From contig NW_024037074.1 of the NCBI RefSeq assembly GCF_015706575.1, positions 29,749,334-29,813,333 on the forward strand: 64,000 nt of DNA, given 5' to 3'. The position numbers were made by a program, and so were the translations under genes. Shown one piece after another: positions 12,421-24,850 of this stretch. The DNA comes from Patiria miniata (lineage: Eukaryota; Echinodermata; Asteroidea; Valvatida; Asterinidae). Below the pieces are notes generated by a model. The model was given only the letters and a program-made list of their open reading frames with translations, was not told where the DNA came from and searched no databases. The stretch's first letter is position 1. Each line of letters begins with the position of its first letter.

Positions 12421-12768
12421 CTTGTTTTATGACATTCTTTTATTTTTAGATATACATACCAACATTTCACACACAAAAATGTTTTGGTCTTTATATGATA
12501 ATTAGTTCGCTTTGAGATTTTTTATTTAAGATGCTTATAAAGAGTGCTACACTTAAGCACTCACAACAATTCGAGAATCCAATGCCGAAAACAGATGTAC
12601 GCATGCGCTAACAACAATATCCAAGTGAATTATTTCGATGTAAATATAATGCTTACTTTACACTTACTCATAGGTTATTCGCTTTTGGGTAAACGGTGGA
12701 GCGATGAAAAATCCCAGTCACACACAAAGTGTGGGATTGGGTTTATATTATGCGTTGTTAATATTTGT

Positions 12769-13608
12769 CTATTCAGGGTAAAGGAGGAAGCCACTGAATG
12801 AGGCACTTCGAAAGGTGGGATGACTCCACGCTTTACCTTGCATTGTTAGATACACCGTGTCTCCTCTCTGTAGAACCAGCACTGCGCTCCCAGACAACTG
12901 ATCATTGTCGCTTGCATGATCGCCATGGGCAGTGACAACCCAGTCGCTGTTTTCCCTAAGATGAACCCAAAGGTCTGAGGTGGAATGATATTTGCATACC
13001 GAAAAAGTGAACGCATAGGTGCCCGGCACACTACACGTAAATGTGCCAGTCTCGAGGTCGAATGTGGTACCCGACAGAAGCGTCGTGGTCTGCTGGAAGG
13101 GCAAACGGGTGTCGTGACTCGAAGAGGTAACCGAGCTGCTCGTCCTGACCACGGTGAATGCTACCCGCAGGTTGGAGTCGGCTGGTGACTCCCCTGGCTC
13201 ACCCTTTTGACCTTTGACACCAGATTTCCCGGTTGCTCCAACTAAACCTGGTGTTCCCCTGGGACCTACCTTTCCAGGTAGGCCTATCCCGCCGTCACCT
13301 TTAGACCCATTGTTCCCAGCTGCTCCCCGCTCACCCACAGGTCCGATCTGTCCAATCTCACCTTTATGACCTAACTCACCCTTATCGCCCTTTGACCCCG
13401 GCTGACCGTACGGCCCTATCGGTCCTACTGGCCCAGGCAGACCTGGTATACCGGGTATGGCAGCAGGTCCCTGGCAGCACTGCTGACAAACCTGAGACGC
13501 ATGACCATCACCGTCCGAGGGAACCGGCCCAGTAACGGAAGCTCGGAGCTTGACAGAGTTACCCAGAAGGAGGGCGATTGACAGAATGGTGGCCACGCAG
13601 ATCTTCAT
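12769..13608 (-). CDS. Secreted collagen-like C1q-domain protein, copy 2 (CTRP-like)
   Basis: A 279-residue single-exon coding region, the longest intact copy. It has a signal peptide (1-23, IALLLG core), a Cys cluster C41/C44/C45 (CQQCC), Gly-X-Y repeats at about 47-143 and a C1q domain at about 150-279 ending [10 protein letters not shown]. The rod is longer than in copy 1 through extra triplets (KGDKGELG; GNNGSKGDGG). The head loops differ from copy 1 (TAHGDHASDNDQLS in place of [23 protein letters not shown] near the end). The start is fixed by the acceptor TATTTTTCTTTACAG directly before ATG. The promoter and first exon lie about 10.8 kb upstream because the 5'-UTR intron has swollen with retroelements. 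It is probably extracellular and oligomeric; ligand unknown. Confidence 0.93.
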   Translation of the reverse strand: MKICVATILSIALLLGNSVKLRASVTGPVPSDGDGHASQVCQQCCQGPAAIPGIPGLPGPVGPIGPYGQPGSKGDKGELGHKGEIGQIGPVGERGAAGNNGSKGDGGIGLPGKVGPRGTPGLVGATGKSGVKGQKGEPGESPADSNLRVAFTVVRTSSSVTSSSHDTRLPFQQTTTLLSGTTFDLETGTFTCSVPGTYAFTFSVCKYHSTSDLWVHLRENSDWVVTAHGDHASDNDQLSGSAVLVLQRGDTVYLTMQGKAWSHPTFRSASFSGFLLYPE

Positions 13609-13802
13609 CTGTAAAGAAAAATACCAATAAAATACGTAAATATGAGAACAAAGTAAATGCGGGGAAAGAGAGAGAAAAATATTGAAGTCATCACAAACTG
13701 GGGAATCACATTTGAGTAAAACTTATGAAAAGTTGCTGTCGTTTGAGAAAGAAATGAATTATTTTAGATGTGAACATTTTGTTTATATATCCTTAGTCAA
13801 AA

Positions 13803-16800
13803 CTGAATAAGTTTCTCATACTCCAAATCTTTAAAGTATTTTCTATAGAAGTTAAAATGGGAAGAAATTTTAAATTGAAAAGCTCCTCTTTCAATAACGA
13901 AAAAGCAATACCCAGAGCTTTAAATTAATGATTGCTCCATTTTAGGCGTAGTTCCAGGGGAAAAAAAACACCTCACTATTTTGCTAGAGCCAATATGAAT
14001 AACCTCGGATTTATTTAGGTTGATGGTCAACTCTGAGCACCGCTTGAAATCTTCCAAAATATCAATTGAGCCTAAGGATTTCTCTGATCCGTCCCAAAAA
14101 ATGGTTGTATCATCGGCAAACTGAACGATTTTTAAAGTATGCCCATTTACCTGAAGACCAGAAACATGTTGGTTATTCCTAATGGCTACAGCAAGAGGCC
14201 CAACGGCTAGAACAAAAAGATAAAGTAAGGGGCAACCTTGCCTCACTCCTCGTGTCAATGGAAAAAAAATCAGAGGAATAACCATTATGAATAATAGTAC
14301 TCTCAATGTTACTATAAAAAACTTTAACACATTTTCTCAAGTCCTCACCAAAACCAAAATATAACAAAACTTTATCCAGATACTGCCATTCCAACTTATC
14401 AAAGGCTTTTTCAAAGTCGACACAAAACAACATACCAAGAATATTTTCATCTTCTGTGTACTGTAAAGCTTCAAGGATAGTAATAATGTTTTCGCCAATG
14501 TATCTACCCTGGATAAAACCTGTTTGATCAGAACCAATGAGAGAGGTTAAGTGATTCTTAAGTCTAAAAGGTATAGCTTTTGCAGCTATCTTGTGTCACA
14601 CAGTCACTTTTGGTGACTCCATCGGACAAATAGAATTTAGGAAATATGCCATACACTCCCATGAAATGAATGAAAACCAACTAGACACTTCTCAATATTC
14701 TATATACAGTATACAAGCAAATTTATTTACACAAAATCCCCAAATTTCACAAAATTATAAATTCACAAGTCCAAAACAATTTCTATAACTTGACTTATTC
14801 AAATCAGATACAGATTTCCAATAAATTCTCAATCTGCAAACTTCTGCAAATTTGGTATTTCTCAACGCTTCGATGAAATAATACTCTCAAAACAAATCAC
14901 TTCCAAATTCAACTATGAGAATTTCAAATATCAATCAATTCGCACTAATTCTCAATCTTCAAACTTCAGGTCTCAAACCATTAATCAATAACCAATCTCC
15001 AAAAACAAAATTGTCTCGAAATGTGATCAATAACCTTAAATTTCAAATTTCTACACTTAAATTTCAAATTTTACTCGAGTTTCAAAATCTATACTTCTCA
15101 AACTTACGAAACTCACTTAAACTAACAGGAAATTTTCTGTCTTCAAAATCACTTCCAAAATATAGTTTCCAGACTTCTATTGACTTCAAGATGTTCCAAA
15201 TTCACCTCAATAACAATCTCAAATCCAATAAACTTCAACTCCAATATCTATGTGAATTAAATTTCTGTTTTCAACTTCCAGATTTCACATCAAATTTCAA
15301 GCCAAAATTTTGAATCGGTTTTCAATTCAGAAAAACCTTTTCAATATCTCCGGACCTCTAGATCAGGAAATCTTAATATTTACAAAATTGTTCCCGACAC
15401 TTGATATGTTATCAGTCCTAAACGTTCCGGGGACGTCACAGTTTATAAGGGAAGATGATGAAGTTGGCGATGCTAAGCTTGGTGATCCCAGTCTATAATG
15501 TGCAGTGCCACACTCTGATTCCCGTCCAACAGATCAGATACAGGTGGTACGTCACTTCTAACCAGTGCGGTAGGGGAAGTACAGGTAGCTCTCGGCACAA
15601 CAGAGATGGTGTAAAAGTAGCTCAACTTCAAACCCCGGAATTACGTGCCATCTAAAGAATTAATATTATACCAAAATCCGATTCACTAAATTGAAACCTT
15701 AACGTTTTAGTCCTAAAGAAAACCAGAATTATTTTATCTTCATGTTTTTGCAAAGTACCTTAATTTTACACTGTCTTGATGAACGATTTTGAGATTTAAT
15801 ACAATCACATAAAAGATAAATCAACTTAAAAATGGTGATGAATAATAAAACCAAAATTTGTGTAAACTTACGGTAAGGAGTTTCTTCACTCGAATAAATC
15901 AGAGAATCTGCTTGTCACACAAGGCTGTTTAATTATTCAGCACTTTTTAGGCAATGACACACTGGATATGTTTGGCAAAGCAAAATTCAAGAGTCCTGCA
16001 AAATACTGACTCTTCGGCTATCGGTCTCTGGTCTCAACTGACTAGGCCGCACCCCAAGAAAAACTGACAAAAATTCCAAGCTCCACTAACCATGGCACTC
16101 AACAAAAGGCACATTCCAGCAACACTCATACAATCAACCATACACCACATATCTGTCCTTATAAGGTACATTCACTCAACTGAGAAAAAGAAAAGTATGT
16201 GAGAGCAAGACCTGATTACATATTCATTAGGCCTAAACTATTAGCCAATCAATGTATTGGGGAATTAAATAGACACAGACTGGTTCTTAGATGAACTTTA
16301 TTCATTTAAAGGAACAACTTGTACAAAATTACTGTTAAAATGAGAAAATTACACATCAAAATAAGAAAATTACAGATCAAATGTGACATCTTGTAATCAG
16401 TGTTCAAAATCGAAATTGGACGCCAGTTACCTAAAAACAGAGGATTTGTATTTGTCTTGGGTAAAAGAGTAATAATCCATCTACTCTGGGAAACTGACAT
16501 TCACCCAAGTCAAAAATATAATTAAGAGCATTAATGAGAAAATGATTAATTTCAGGCAAGAAGGACTTATAAAACTCGGCTGGGAACCATCGGTTTCTGG
16601 GGTCTTACCATTGGCAAGAGAATTGACAACTTTATAACATTCCTCTACCGAAAGCAAAGCTTCGCATGCATTCTTGGTTCAGACTGGTTATCTAAGTGAT
16701 TAGCTTCAAATGAAGACTGATATAAATTATAGTAGAATAAACGTTCTTCAAGCAAAATTGTCTTTGGATCTGACTCAAGAGAATCATTCACATATAATTT

Positions 16801-17690
16801 AGAAATAATTTTATTAACGTAATACCGTTTCTACAATTTTAAGAAAATACTTGGTACTTTTTTTTCTCCTTCCTCGTGCCACCTTGCTTTCGAACGAATT
16901 AAAATACCATTAGTCGTATCCTCTATAAAGCTCTCTAACTCTTTTTTTTCTAATGTAAAGAATTGAGACTCGGCAGATTATTTAAATTTGCATGTAAATG
17001 AGATCCCAGCCTATTTATTTCAGTACAGAGCTGCTGCTCGACCTTCTTATTCAAGCGTTTCTTCCTGGAGGAAAAATAAACAGAAAAACCACGAATGCTA
17101 CATTTAATCATATCCCACCGCAGAGCTGGATTGCAAGCTGCATTATCAACGGCAGAAGAATGAATAACCTCTTTATGCTCACTCTAATACTTATGATCGT
17201 TAAGCAAAAAAGAATTCAATTTCCAAAACCCAGGCCCTCGAGGCTCCGAGCCGAGTGAAAAAGAAAGAGTGATTACTGAATGGTCCGACTTAAAACCACT
17301 AACAATATCAGCACTGTCAATACGCGAGATTAAATTGAATGAAACTAAAAAAAAAATCAAAGTCTGCACATAATAGGGGGCTCATGGTTCGAAGTCCAGG
17401 TGTACCTCTTAAGATCCGGATTTTTATCACGCCAAATATCAATGAGATCAAATTTTTTATCAAACATAACAGTTCTTGTTTAGCTGCAAAATTGTAGTAA
17501 AATACGTCCCCTAGGATCATGCCATGTATGGAGGATGTCAAATTAAAAACTAGGCTTCAAAAGAATACAAACACCAGCACTGTTAGAAGAAAAACGATTA
17601 AAAACAATTTTATAACCCCACTCACTAATCCAGAATTTCTCTTTTTCAGGAATGCTGTGAGTTTCTTGGAGGAAACAAATATCAAAAGAC

Positions 17691-17692
<2 letters not shown>
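13803..17692 (-). mobile_element. Broken L1-type non-LTR retrotransposon in gene 2 intron
   Basis: Minus-strand conceptual translation gives, from high to low coordinates: an APE endonuclease start (FDICFLQETHSIPEKEKFW, ~17650), L1-type RT lead-in (AEFYKSFLPEINHFLINALN, ~16550), GNWRPISILNTDYK (~16430), QTGFIQGRYIGENI (~14520), CVDFEKAFDKLEWQYLDKVL (~14400), RGVRQGCPL (~14240), FADDTTIFW (~14100) and LLKEELFNLKFLPIL (~13880). Frames shift several times and stops occur, so it is dead. It is split at 14595-16387 by a DNA element. The lower end stops inside the post-RT region with no A-tail at 13803. There gene 1's intron (3970, CCTAGTCAAAACT) gives the empty-site match. Confidence 0.8.
14595..16387. 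mobile_element. DNA transposon inserted in the L1-type element
   Basis: Starts GTCACACAG and ends CAAATGTGAC, giving short inverted termini GTCACA/TGTGAC. It is flanked by the 7-bp direct repeat ATCTTGT (14588-14594 and 16388-16394). Removing the insert plus one repeat rejoins the host L1 reading frame as NTDYKIAAKAIPFRLK, which confirms the boundaries. The 1793-bp insert is AT-rich with many CAAATTTC/CTCAAA phrases and no transposase that I recognise, so it is taken as non-autonomous. Superfamily not assigned (a 6-7 bp duplication is unusual). Confidence 0.78.
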
Positions 17693-17725
<33 letters not shown>

Positions 17726-20700
17726 AACGAAGTTTTATAAAGCGCACATATCCACCAAGGTGCTCAGGGCGCTATTACAATGAAAACGAAACAAAACAAA
17801 ATCAGTTTAATTCCAAAAAACCCGGATCTTACGACATGAGGTGTGTTTTTAGAGATGTTTTGAATGAGTGAATAGAAGTGGAGGATTTGATATGAAGAGG
17901 TTGTTGATTCCAGAGATGTGGTGCTGCAACAGAGAAAGATCTGCTCCCCCCTCCCCCCGGTACGATGAGATTTGACTTCTTGAGGAAGATATTTATTTCC
18001 AGATCGAAGGTTGCGAGATGGTTTGTATATATTGAGCATGTCCAGGATGTACGCAGGTGCTTGCCCATTAAGTGCTTTGAAGACAATGAGCATCAGTTTG
18101 TAGATGATTCTAGACGATATTGGGAGCCAGTGAAGATCCAAAAGGATAGGTTTTATATGGGAGTGTTTTGTCGTTAAAGTGACCACACGTGCAGCAGTGT
18201 TTTGAGGCGTTGAAGGTGGGATAGCTGAACATCTGGAAGCCCAAAGAAAAGTGAGTTTCCCATATCAAGACGAGATGTAACAAAGGAGTGGACAATCTGT
18301 TCTGTGGAAGCGCGATCAAGATATTTTCGGATCTTTCCTTTGTTGCGGATGTGAAATGAAGCAGAGCGAACTGTGTTAGAAATGTGATTCATGAACGACA
18401 TCGACGAGTCAAAATATACACCAAGATTGCGAACATGGTTGACTGGTTTGATGTGAGAGTCCCCAACAGTAATAAAAAAAAATAGAGATATTGGAAAGTT
18501 GCTGTGGAGAACCCATAAACATGAACTCAGTTTTTTTTGTCATTAATTTTCAGGAAGTTGTCGTTCATCCAATGACGAATTTCACCAACACAAGCCTCCA
18601 TGCGAGTGATGCAGGACTGAGCATGTTGTTGTGAGGGATTAAAAGAGACATGTATTTGTGTGTCGTCTGCATACGTGTGATATTAAAGGTTGTGTCTCTG
18701 AATAATTTCTTGAAGAGGGAATGTGTATAATGAGAACAACTGCGGGCCGAGAACCGAACCCCGAGGAACGGAAAAATCAAGTTGGACAGGTTCTGAGGCA
18801 GCATCCCCGACACGGACGTGCTGTGGTCTACATTCCAGGTAGGACAGGCACCATTGCAGAGCGCGATCCCGCAGACCGATGACGTTACGCAGACGAGACA
18901 GACGTATGGAGTGGTCCACGGTGTCGAATGCTGCACTCAAATCAAGGAAACTGAGCGCAGTAATTTTTTGTTGATCAAGACCAGTAAGAATGTCATTGTG
19001 AACACGTATTAAGGCAGTTTCAGTACTATGATTCGGTCCGTAGGCAGATTGAAATGAATCAGTGAGATTGTTGACCCGCATAAATACCTGTAACCTGGAG
19101 GACACTATACGTTCAATAGTTTTACCTAAAAACTCAAATTGGAAATGGGTCTGTAATTGCTGAACACTTCCTTATCCAAGCCACTTTTCTTTAAGAGAGG
19201 GCGAATGTAAGAGGTTTTAAGGCAAGTGGGGAAAACACCGGTATTGAGAGATTTGTTAACAATATGAGTAATTAAAGGAACAAGAACATCACAGCAATCC
19301 TTTATAAGAAAGGTGGGAACTGGGTCAAGCTCACAGGATTTGGATGGAGATTTGGCGAGCAATTTCTTGATTTCTGTCTCACTGGCTGGCTGAAATTCGG
19401 TAAGATAAGCATGATTAAGTTCATTTTGTGAGGGAATATTATCTTTGCTACATGCTTGAGAGAAATCATTACGTAAAGTGACAATTTTGTTGACAAAAAA
19501 TTCAGAAAATTGGGTAGCTAGGTCTATATCAGAAACTTAAAAAGGCATAACAGGAACTTTACTCTTATTGAGTAACCGATTTACAATACCAAATAATTTT
19601 TTTCTGATTACCAGAACAACCAATAACTTTAGAAGAATAATACGCTTTCTTAGCTCTAACAATACAGTCAGTTACAATACGGCGGTGACAGCAGTAATCT
19701 TGTCTGTGAACAGCCAGTTTTGTAGAGCGCCATTTCTTCTCAAGTTGTCGTCTTTTTGTCCGAGCTGAACGAATTTCCTCGTTGAACCATGGACTATTTG
19801 GTGGTATTTTTACAGTCCGCGTTCGCATAGGGGCATGCTTGTCCAGCAGACTACTGAGAGTTGATTGATATTTTTCAACACAGCAAGGTAGGTCGGTGTT
19901 CTGTAAGTCGATGTTCGAAAGTGCTGAAACCACATCATTGCGAAATTTATCAATGTTAATGTTTTGGAAGTGGCGGGAGGACACAGACATAGTTGGCGAG
20001 GGTGGCTTTTGGAGCTGAAGAGTCGCCATGACAGCAAAATGATCAGAGAGTCCAGGATGAATGCTTAAATCTGAGATGAGTGAAGTATCCTCCTGGGTGA
20101 TAAGCAGGGTCAAACAGTGACCACTGCGGTGAGTTGGTTCATTAATGTGCTGAATGAACCCGTAGGATGATAATAGAGATTTGAACCGCTTTGAAATACT
20201 GTCCAAGGGGTTGTCCACATGGATGTTGAAGTCTCCGGTGAGAATAATTTCAGATGGGTGGAGCAAGTATAATTCCAATAAGTTTTCGAAATCTTCGAGG
20301 AATGTATTTATGCTGATGCGGTGGCCAGAATTATCATTTCTAGACCGATAAATATTGACAAGCCGGACTGATTTTGAGTTACAAGTTATTTCTGCATGGA
20401 TGGACTCAAATGATGAGAAGTTTCCAACATCAGACTTTATGGCTACTGATAAACAAGACTTGTAGAGAAGTCCTACCCCTCCACCTGTTTTGTGCAGTCT
20501 GGGAATATGATGAAACGAGTATCCAGGTGGTGTTATTTCAGTTATAATCCAGTCGTCCCCAGGTTTCAGCCAAGTTTCGGAAATAGCAACTAAGTCCAGA
20601 CTATATTCATGAACAAAATCAGCAAAGTCTATAATTTTATTGCGAATAGACTGTGCGTTTAAGGAGCAGAGATGAAGGTTTGAATCAATGTGGGGAGTTA

Positions 20701-21130
20701 AGTTTTTCAGATTCGTGAGGCAAATTCCATTTTGTTTGTTGGTAGGGGGTGATGCTTCCGATCAACAGTGCAAACTTGTATTGTTCGTTGTTCTCTTCTT
20801 CCGCCGCGAAAACCTCTATGGGTACGAGGTTTCCTGTTAATCCTGAGCAGATTCAAGTGTCGCCATAGATCAAGGGGTAATGGTCCGGTCTTTGCTTTCA
20901 GTCCTATGTGAAGAAGCTGATTTCCGTCGAGTTTGTTAACAGAAAGAAGATCGTAACTGGCCCTTGGTTTGTCAGAGTTACAGTTCTGTTCTGGGCCGGG
21001 ATTTGGACTGACGTCACCACAGGAGAGTAACTCAATATTGAAGGTGGCCGAAGCATTGCTGTAGTAAGGTACATGTGTCTTTGTGAAGCCGGTAGATCGG
21101 TACATAGAGGTGAATCTGCGATCATGGTTT
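17693..21130 (-). mobile_element. L2-type non-LTR retrotransposon, nearly full but decayed
   Basis: Minus strand, 5' to 3': N-terminal frame with a 2A-like motif (GDVSPNPGP, ~21000); APE endonuclease (LVAISETWLKPGDDW ~20570, GGGVGLLYKS ~20470, ILTGDFNIHVD ~20240, SDHFAVMATLQL ~20030); RT (NYRPISNLSF ~19135, HSTETALIRVHNDIL ~18990, FLDLSAAFDTVDHSIRL ~18920, PRGSVLGP ~18750, YADDTQIHVSFN ~18660); C-terminal domain (RASTEQIVHSFVTSRLD ~18280, LLDLHWLPISSRI ~18130). It ends in the L2-style GCGCTTTATAAA followed by (ATT)n at 17695-17726. Faults: a frameshift at ~19130 and a TAA directly before the YADD block at ~18675. The 5' limit is approximate. Confidence 0.85.
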
Positions 21131-23859
21131 ATGGTACTATGTTAGCAAATGCTGTATATTCTTGGTTTTCTAAGCAAAGCTTTACCAAAGTGTCTGGCAC
21201 GGTTCTAAGGTGGGTTAAGGGCAGGGGATCCCCTCACTTCTCTAAATGCTACTCTTACATAATATTGATTTTCTTTTTCTGTTATATTTTTAAAATAAAA
21301 TAAAATAAAATGCATAGACAAAAATCAGCCTTCTATCGCCATTTCGTTTTGGCCAATGAGGGTGCTGTTATGACGCGATACCAATTGACGTCACTTTTCA
21401 TATTGCTGCAGCTCAAAATTACTTTTGCACTTTTTTCTATATTTAAGTACAGTTACTAAACCGCTTTTTGTCAATGGAAATGTTCTTGTGTTTGTATCCA
21501 GAAAATGACGTTGTTGTAGCGTCTTTATCGCTTGAAAATATGATCTATTCTGGTAGGCCCTATACTAAATTGACTAAATTTCTTACAGACGGTTTTCTTA
21601 AACAGAGTTCATCAGAAAATCACCTTCGTGTAAAATGTTCTTGATTTCTGACACGAAACGAATTCTCCACACGCTAGCAGCTTGCTGGCTAAAAGTAATA
21701 TCAACGAGAATACGTAATTAAACATTCGCTCGGAGACAACTTGGCGTTGGTGTGAGAGGCATATCTGAATTGTATTTGTAAAACACCGAGAATATATACA
21801 CGTTTAATTCTCTGCTGGGTAAAATGTGGATCGGATTGAATATTTTTTTTTGAGAAATGACTTTTATTGCGTTCACTTAGGGCCCGGACTTGATTCACTA
21901 AAGAGCAACACCAATCATGCAATTATTGAATGACATTTGCTGAAGTCTTTGAGGAATTCTTGAGGTCATTCTTGAAAATTTTAAAAGTCAGTCTGCTGTG
22001 TTCTTCAACAAATTTTCAAGCCGTGTTTTTGTTAAAAAAACCCAGACATTTTTGAAAAAAAAAAGACTCGGGGTTGGATTGATGAGTTTAAAGCACAAAC
22101 ATTCCTGCCTGAACTATTGTCGGAAACAACTTCTAAATTTGTAGGCTTGTATTATTTAATAACTTAATGTGAGTGTGTTACTTTGTTCGATGCCTCATCC
22201 AAAAGTGAAGAACATGCAAGTTTTGAGAAACTTCCAAAATGGAAGGGAAACTTTCCTGCCCCAAAGGAACATTAATTGACTAAAAGGTGTTTGAATTTAA
22301 GGGAAACTGATCTATAATACCATAGAAATAGTGACGGACAAATTACAGGTGGACTATCACAGTCAAGTTACAGTCATTATACGCAGTATATCTTTACAGA
22401 AATCAGCACTTAGTCTCAGAAAATGTGTGTGATTTGTGAAAATCTGTTCCAACTATAAAACTAGCAGAGTTCAGAATATCAAACACAATAAAACTATGGA
22501 TGTTTCGGAGGGATATACCGCGTGAAACCCTACATGCAAACATGACTGAATTCATGCGAGAGCCTTTGCTTCAAACTTTTAAGACGGACAGCAGAGCAGA
22601 AGGGCCAACTTATGTGTAGGCCTACACCTGTCAACTCTCTACCTGATTTCACAAATTATGAGTCCAAATTGTTGAGGAAAAAGCACCCACTTTTTTTCTA
22701 AATAGCCACCTTGTAATCTGGTTTTTACAATCAGGTTTCTCGGGACTGTCGTCTTATGGTGAAATGAGCGAATTAATCTGGGTCAAGCAATGTAAACTTG
22801 AATAAAACTGTGCGCATCATATCAGGTTCGTTATATTAGCGTCCTCTAACGGTGAAAGTAAATCTATTGTCTGCTCCGACAAATGACACTCATATCAAGC
22901 AGTGCCTGAATATAACTTATTGATTGACCCAGAATAGTGCACTGCCGTGAAATAGCGAAATGACACAGTTGAACAACAAACTGCAAACGGTATTGATATC
23001 AGCCAATTGTAAAGAACACAACATAAGGCAGGCATATTTGAGATCCGGATTTCCTGAATCCGTTCTCCCACGACCAACTGCATAACGTTTCATCGTGAAT
23101 TATTTAGAGTGATTGCCGGAAATGTGTAAATACATCGCAACAGATGTGTTTTTTTTTTGTCTGAGAAGAACAAGGTTTGAATCAACAGGGCAAAAACGAG
23201 GAAGAAACGACAGGGATAGGTTGATCACACTGATGCACTCTTGGAAACCTACAGTGAGATTTGACTTGCAAACAGTCCAACCTGAATGGTCATGTTGATT
23301 AGCATCTTAACAGTGGTTTAAGATTGTGTTAACCAAATTTTGTCTTAAGAGTTTAGAATTGAGGTAGTGGCGAAAATATTGTAGGCAGAAGGGACCTCTA
23401 TATTTAGCTTTACATTAGCTGAAAATTAGTGCCTCACAAAACCGTGGTCTGGATCAGCACCAACAGTCCAGACTCAGAGCTATAACAATCTCATGCACAG
23501 CATAATGCTCGCTAGACCTGAATAATTTCATTTCAAACACTAAATTATCGAGTTACTTATTTTTTTTATCTGAAAAAAGCATCATTTCTCGATCGGAAAT
23601 TAGCTCGCTGGTGTGACTGTTACTAATCGTGTATCGGTATCATAGTTACGCAAGATCGGTTTCAATTGAAATTGTGTTCATAAAAAAATCTCCTCAAAAA
23701 AATACAGAAAGCGAAAATGTCAAGCCTACTACTGCGCTCGTTGTTTGAAACATTATTGAGTTAGCAATGATTGCATTTTCAATGCAAAGAAAAAGAAGTC
23801 TCCCGACAAATCAAAGCTTTATTCTGATGCTTGCTTGATTTCAAATAACAGACACTCAC
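21131..23859 (-). other. Gene 2 intron: host sequence with block repeats
   Basis: Apart from the exon-like piece at 21624-21688, this holds sequence paralogous to gene 1's intron: 22190 (CTCATCCAAAAGT) matches 4060, 22380-22640 matches the 4080-4420 block, and 23030-23210 matches 4920-5100. Bases 21720-21790 match the sequence next to exon 2 at 5600 and 23957. A short A4T-type tandem run (AAAAT)n lies at 21291-21310. No gene is seen. Confidence 0.55.
21624..21688 (-). other. Extra exon-2-like copy in gene 2 intron
   Basis: Minus strand: acceptor ATTACTTTTAG, a 65-nt body, donor GTGATTTTC. The body aligns with exon 2 of genes 1, 2 and 4 (CCAGCAAGCTGCT.GCGTGTGGAGAATTC against CCAGCATTCTGCTTGAGTGTTGAGGATTCC) and so do the ~100 bases above it. 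It may be an alternative or decayed 5'-UTR exon. The donor is weaker than in the true exon 2. Confidence 0.5.
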
Positions 23860-23918
23860 CTTTAAGAGACGTTCTTGAATTCTATCGCGAAAGGAATCCT
23901 CAACACTCAAGCAGATTG
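23860..23918 (-). other. Non-coding exon 2 (5' UTR) of gene 2
   Basis: Minus strand: acceptor GTTTTGTCTTTCAG, 59-nt exon, donor GTGAGTGTC (GT at 23858-23859). Homologous to 5508-5569 and 48764-48821. The core CTTGAGTGTTGAGGATTCCT is identical to that of gene 1. Confidence 0.72.
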
Positions 23919-24365
23919 CTGAAAGACAAAACACAAACAAAAGAAGGGGCGTCACAACATCTGCTCGGAGATAACTTGGAGGCTGCTTGGGGTGGTATAG
24001 CTGAATTTCACAGGCAAAACACATTCTGTCGTGCGAAACGTGATGCTGATTCATTATTGCAAGCAGAGTGCGTTCTCAAACGGCCCTAAAATGGACTAAC
24101 GTACGAGCAACTTTCAAGTCTTTATCTATTTATAATTTTTTTCAGGAGAGAACGGATTTTAAGGGCGCATATGCCCTTCTGCCAAACATCCGACAAAGGA
24201 GGTATATCAAGCCCAACACCCCACTCGGTGTTCGGAAAGTTATAGTGCCAGCGACAATTTTCAGTATCTAAATCCGTCGGTGATTCAAAAACTGCTTTTA
24301 GGCCTTTGTGCAACTCGCCCAAAAAAAAAAAAATAGCTGAAAAAAATGTTGTTTCGAACACTCAC

Positions 24366-24436
24366 CGAGCAAATCCCGTTCTTGTCGTTCTGGCAATCAG
24401 GTCTCTCTCGGGTTGTCGGCTGAAGGTGAAGAGTCG
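24366..24436 (-). other. Non-coding exon 1 (5' UTR) of gene 2
   Basis: Ends GGGATTTGCTCG before donor GTGAGTGTTC (GT at 24364-24365). It matches exon 1 of the other copies over the GAACGACAAGAACGGGATTT stretch, which genes 3 and 4 nearly share. The transcription start is estimated from the TATA box. Confidence 0.68.
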
Positions 24437-24850
24437 TTGTGAGTAAGAACATGACCGCTCCAGCCTTTATATCTTGGCGTCGATTTCCTGATCAGTGACT
24501 AAATGACTTGGCTCGGTTTGTGATTGGCCCCTGCGCGCTGTCAATCTGAAATCACTGACTTGCTCAGTAATATTAATGAGACGGAATATGATATTATTGC
24601 CGTTGAGGCTACATACTCCGTATCAAAACGTGTACCACCGACACTGAAATCACTGAGCCGGTGGTGGATAGTGTATTGATGTCGGTGACACATCCAAAAC
24701 ACGTGATTTGCAATTGAAACACACAACCTGTCAATCACAGACCACTTGCTTGTGATCACCGACTTGTTGGGTGACTAACTCTGATTGGTGGATTGAAACA
24801 TGACGTACCCCGGCCGTGATTTATTCGGATGCTGTTTGTGCTTTGTGCTG
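24437..24850 (-). promoter_or_regulatory. Promoter of C1q-like gene 2
   Basis: The best TATA box of the four copies: TATAAAGG at 24464-24471 (minus). It also has the shared CAGTCACTGATCAGGAAAT motif (TTAGTCACTG here), a CCAAT box at 24523-24527, and an E-box CACGTG near 24697 within AAAACACGTGATTTG. Same order and spacing as in genes 1, 3 and 4. Confidence 0.75.

Noticed and set aside
14915..15313. 132-codon open frame on the plus strand
   Set aside because: It lies in low-complexity AT-rich DNA of the transposon inside the L1-type element; the Asn/Leu/Phe-rich product reflects CAAATTTC repeats.
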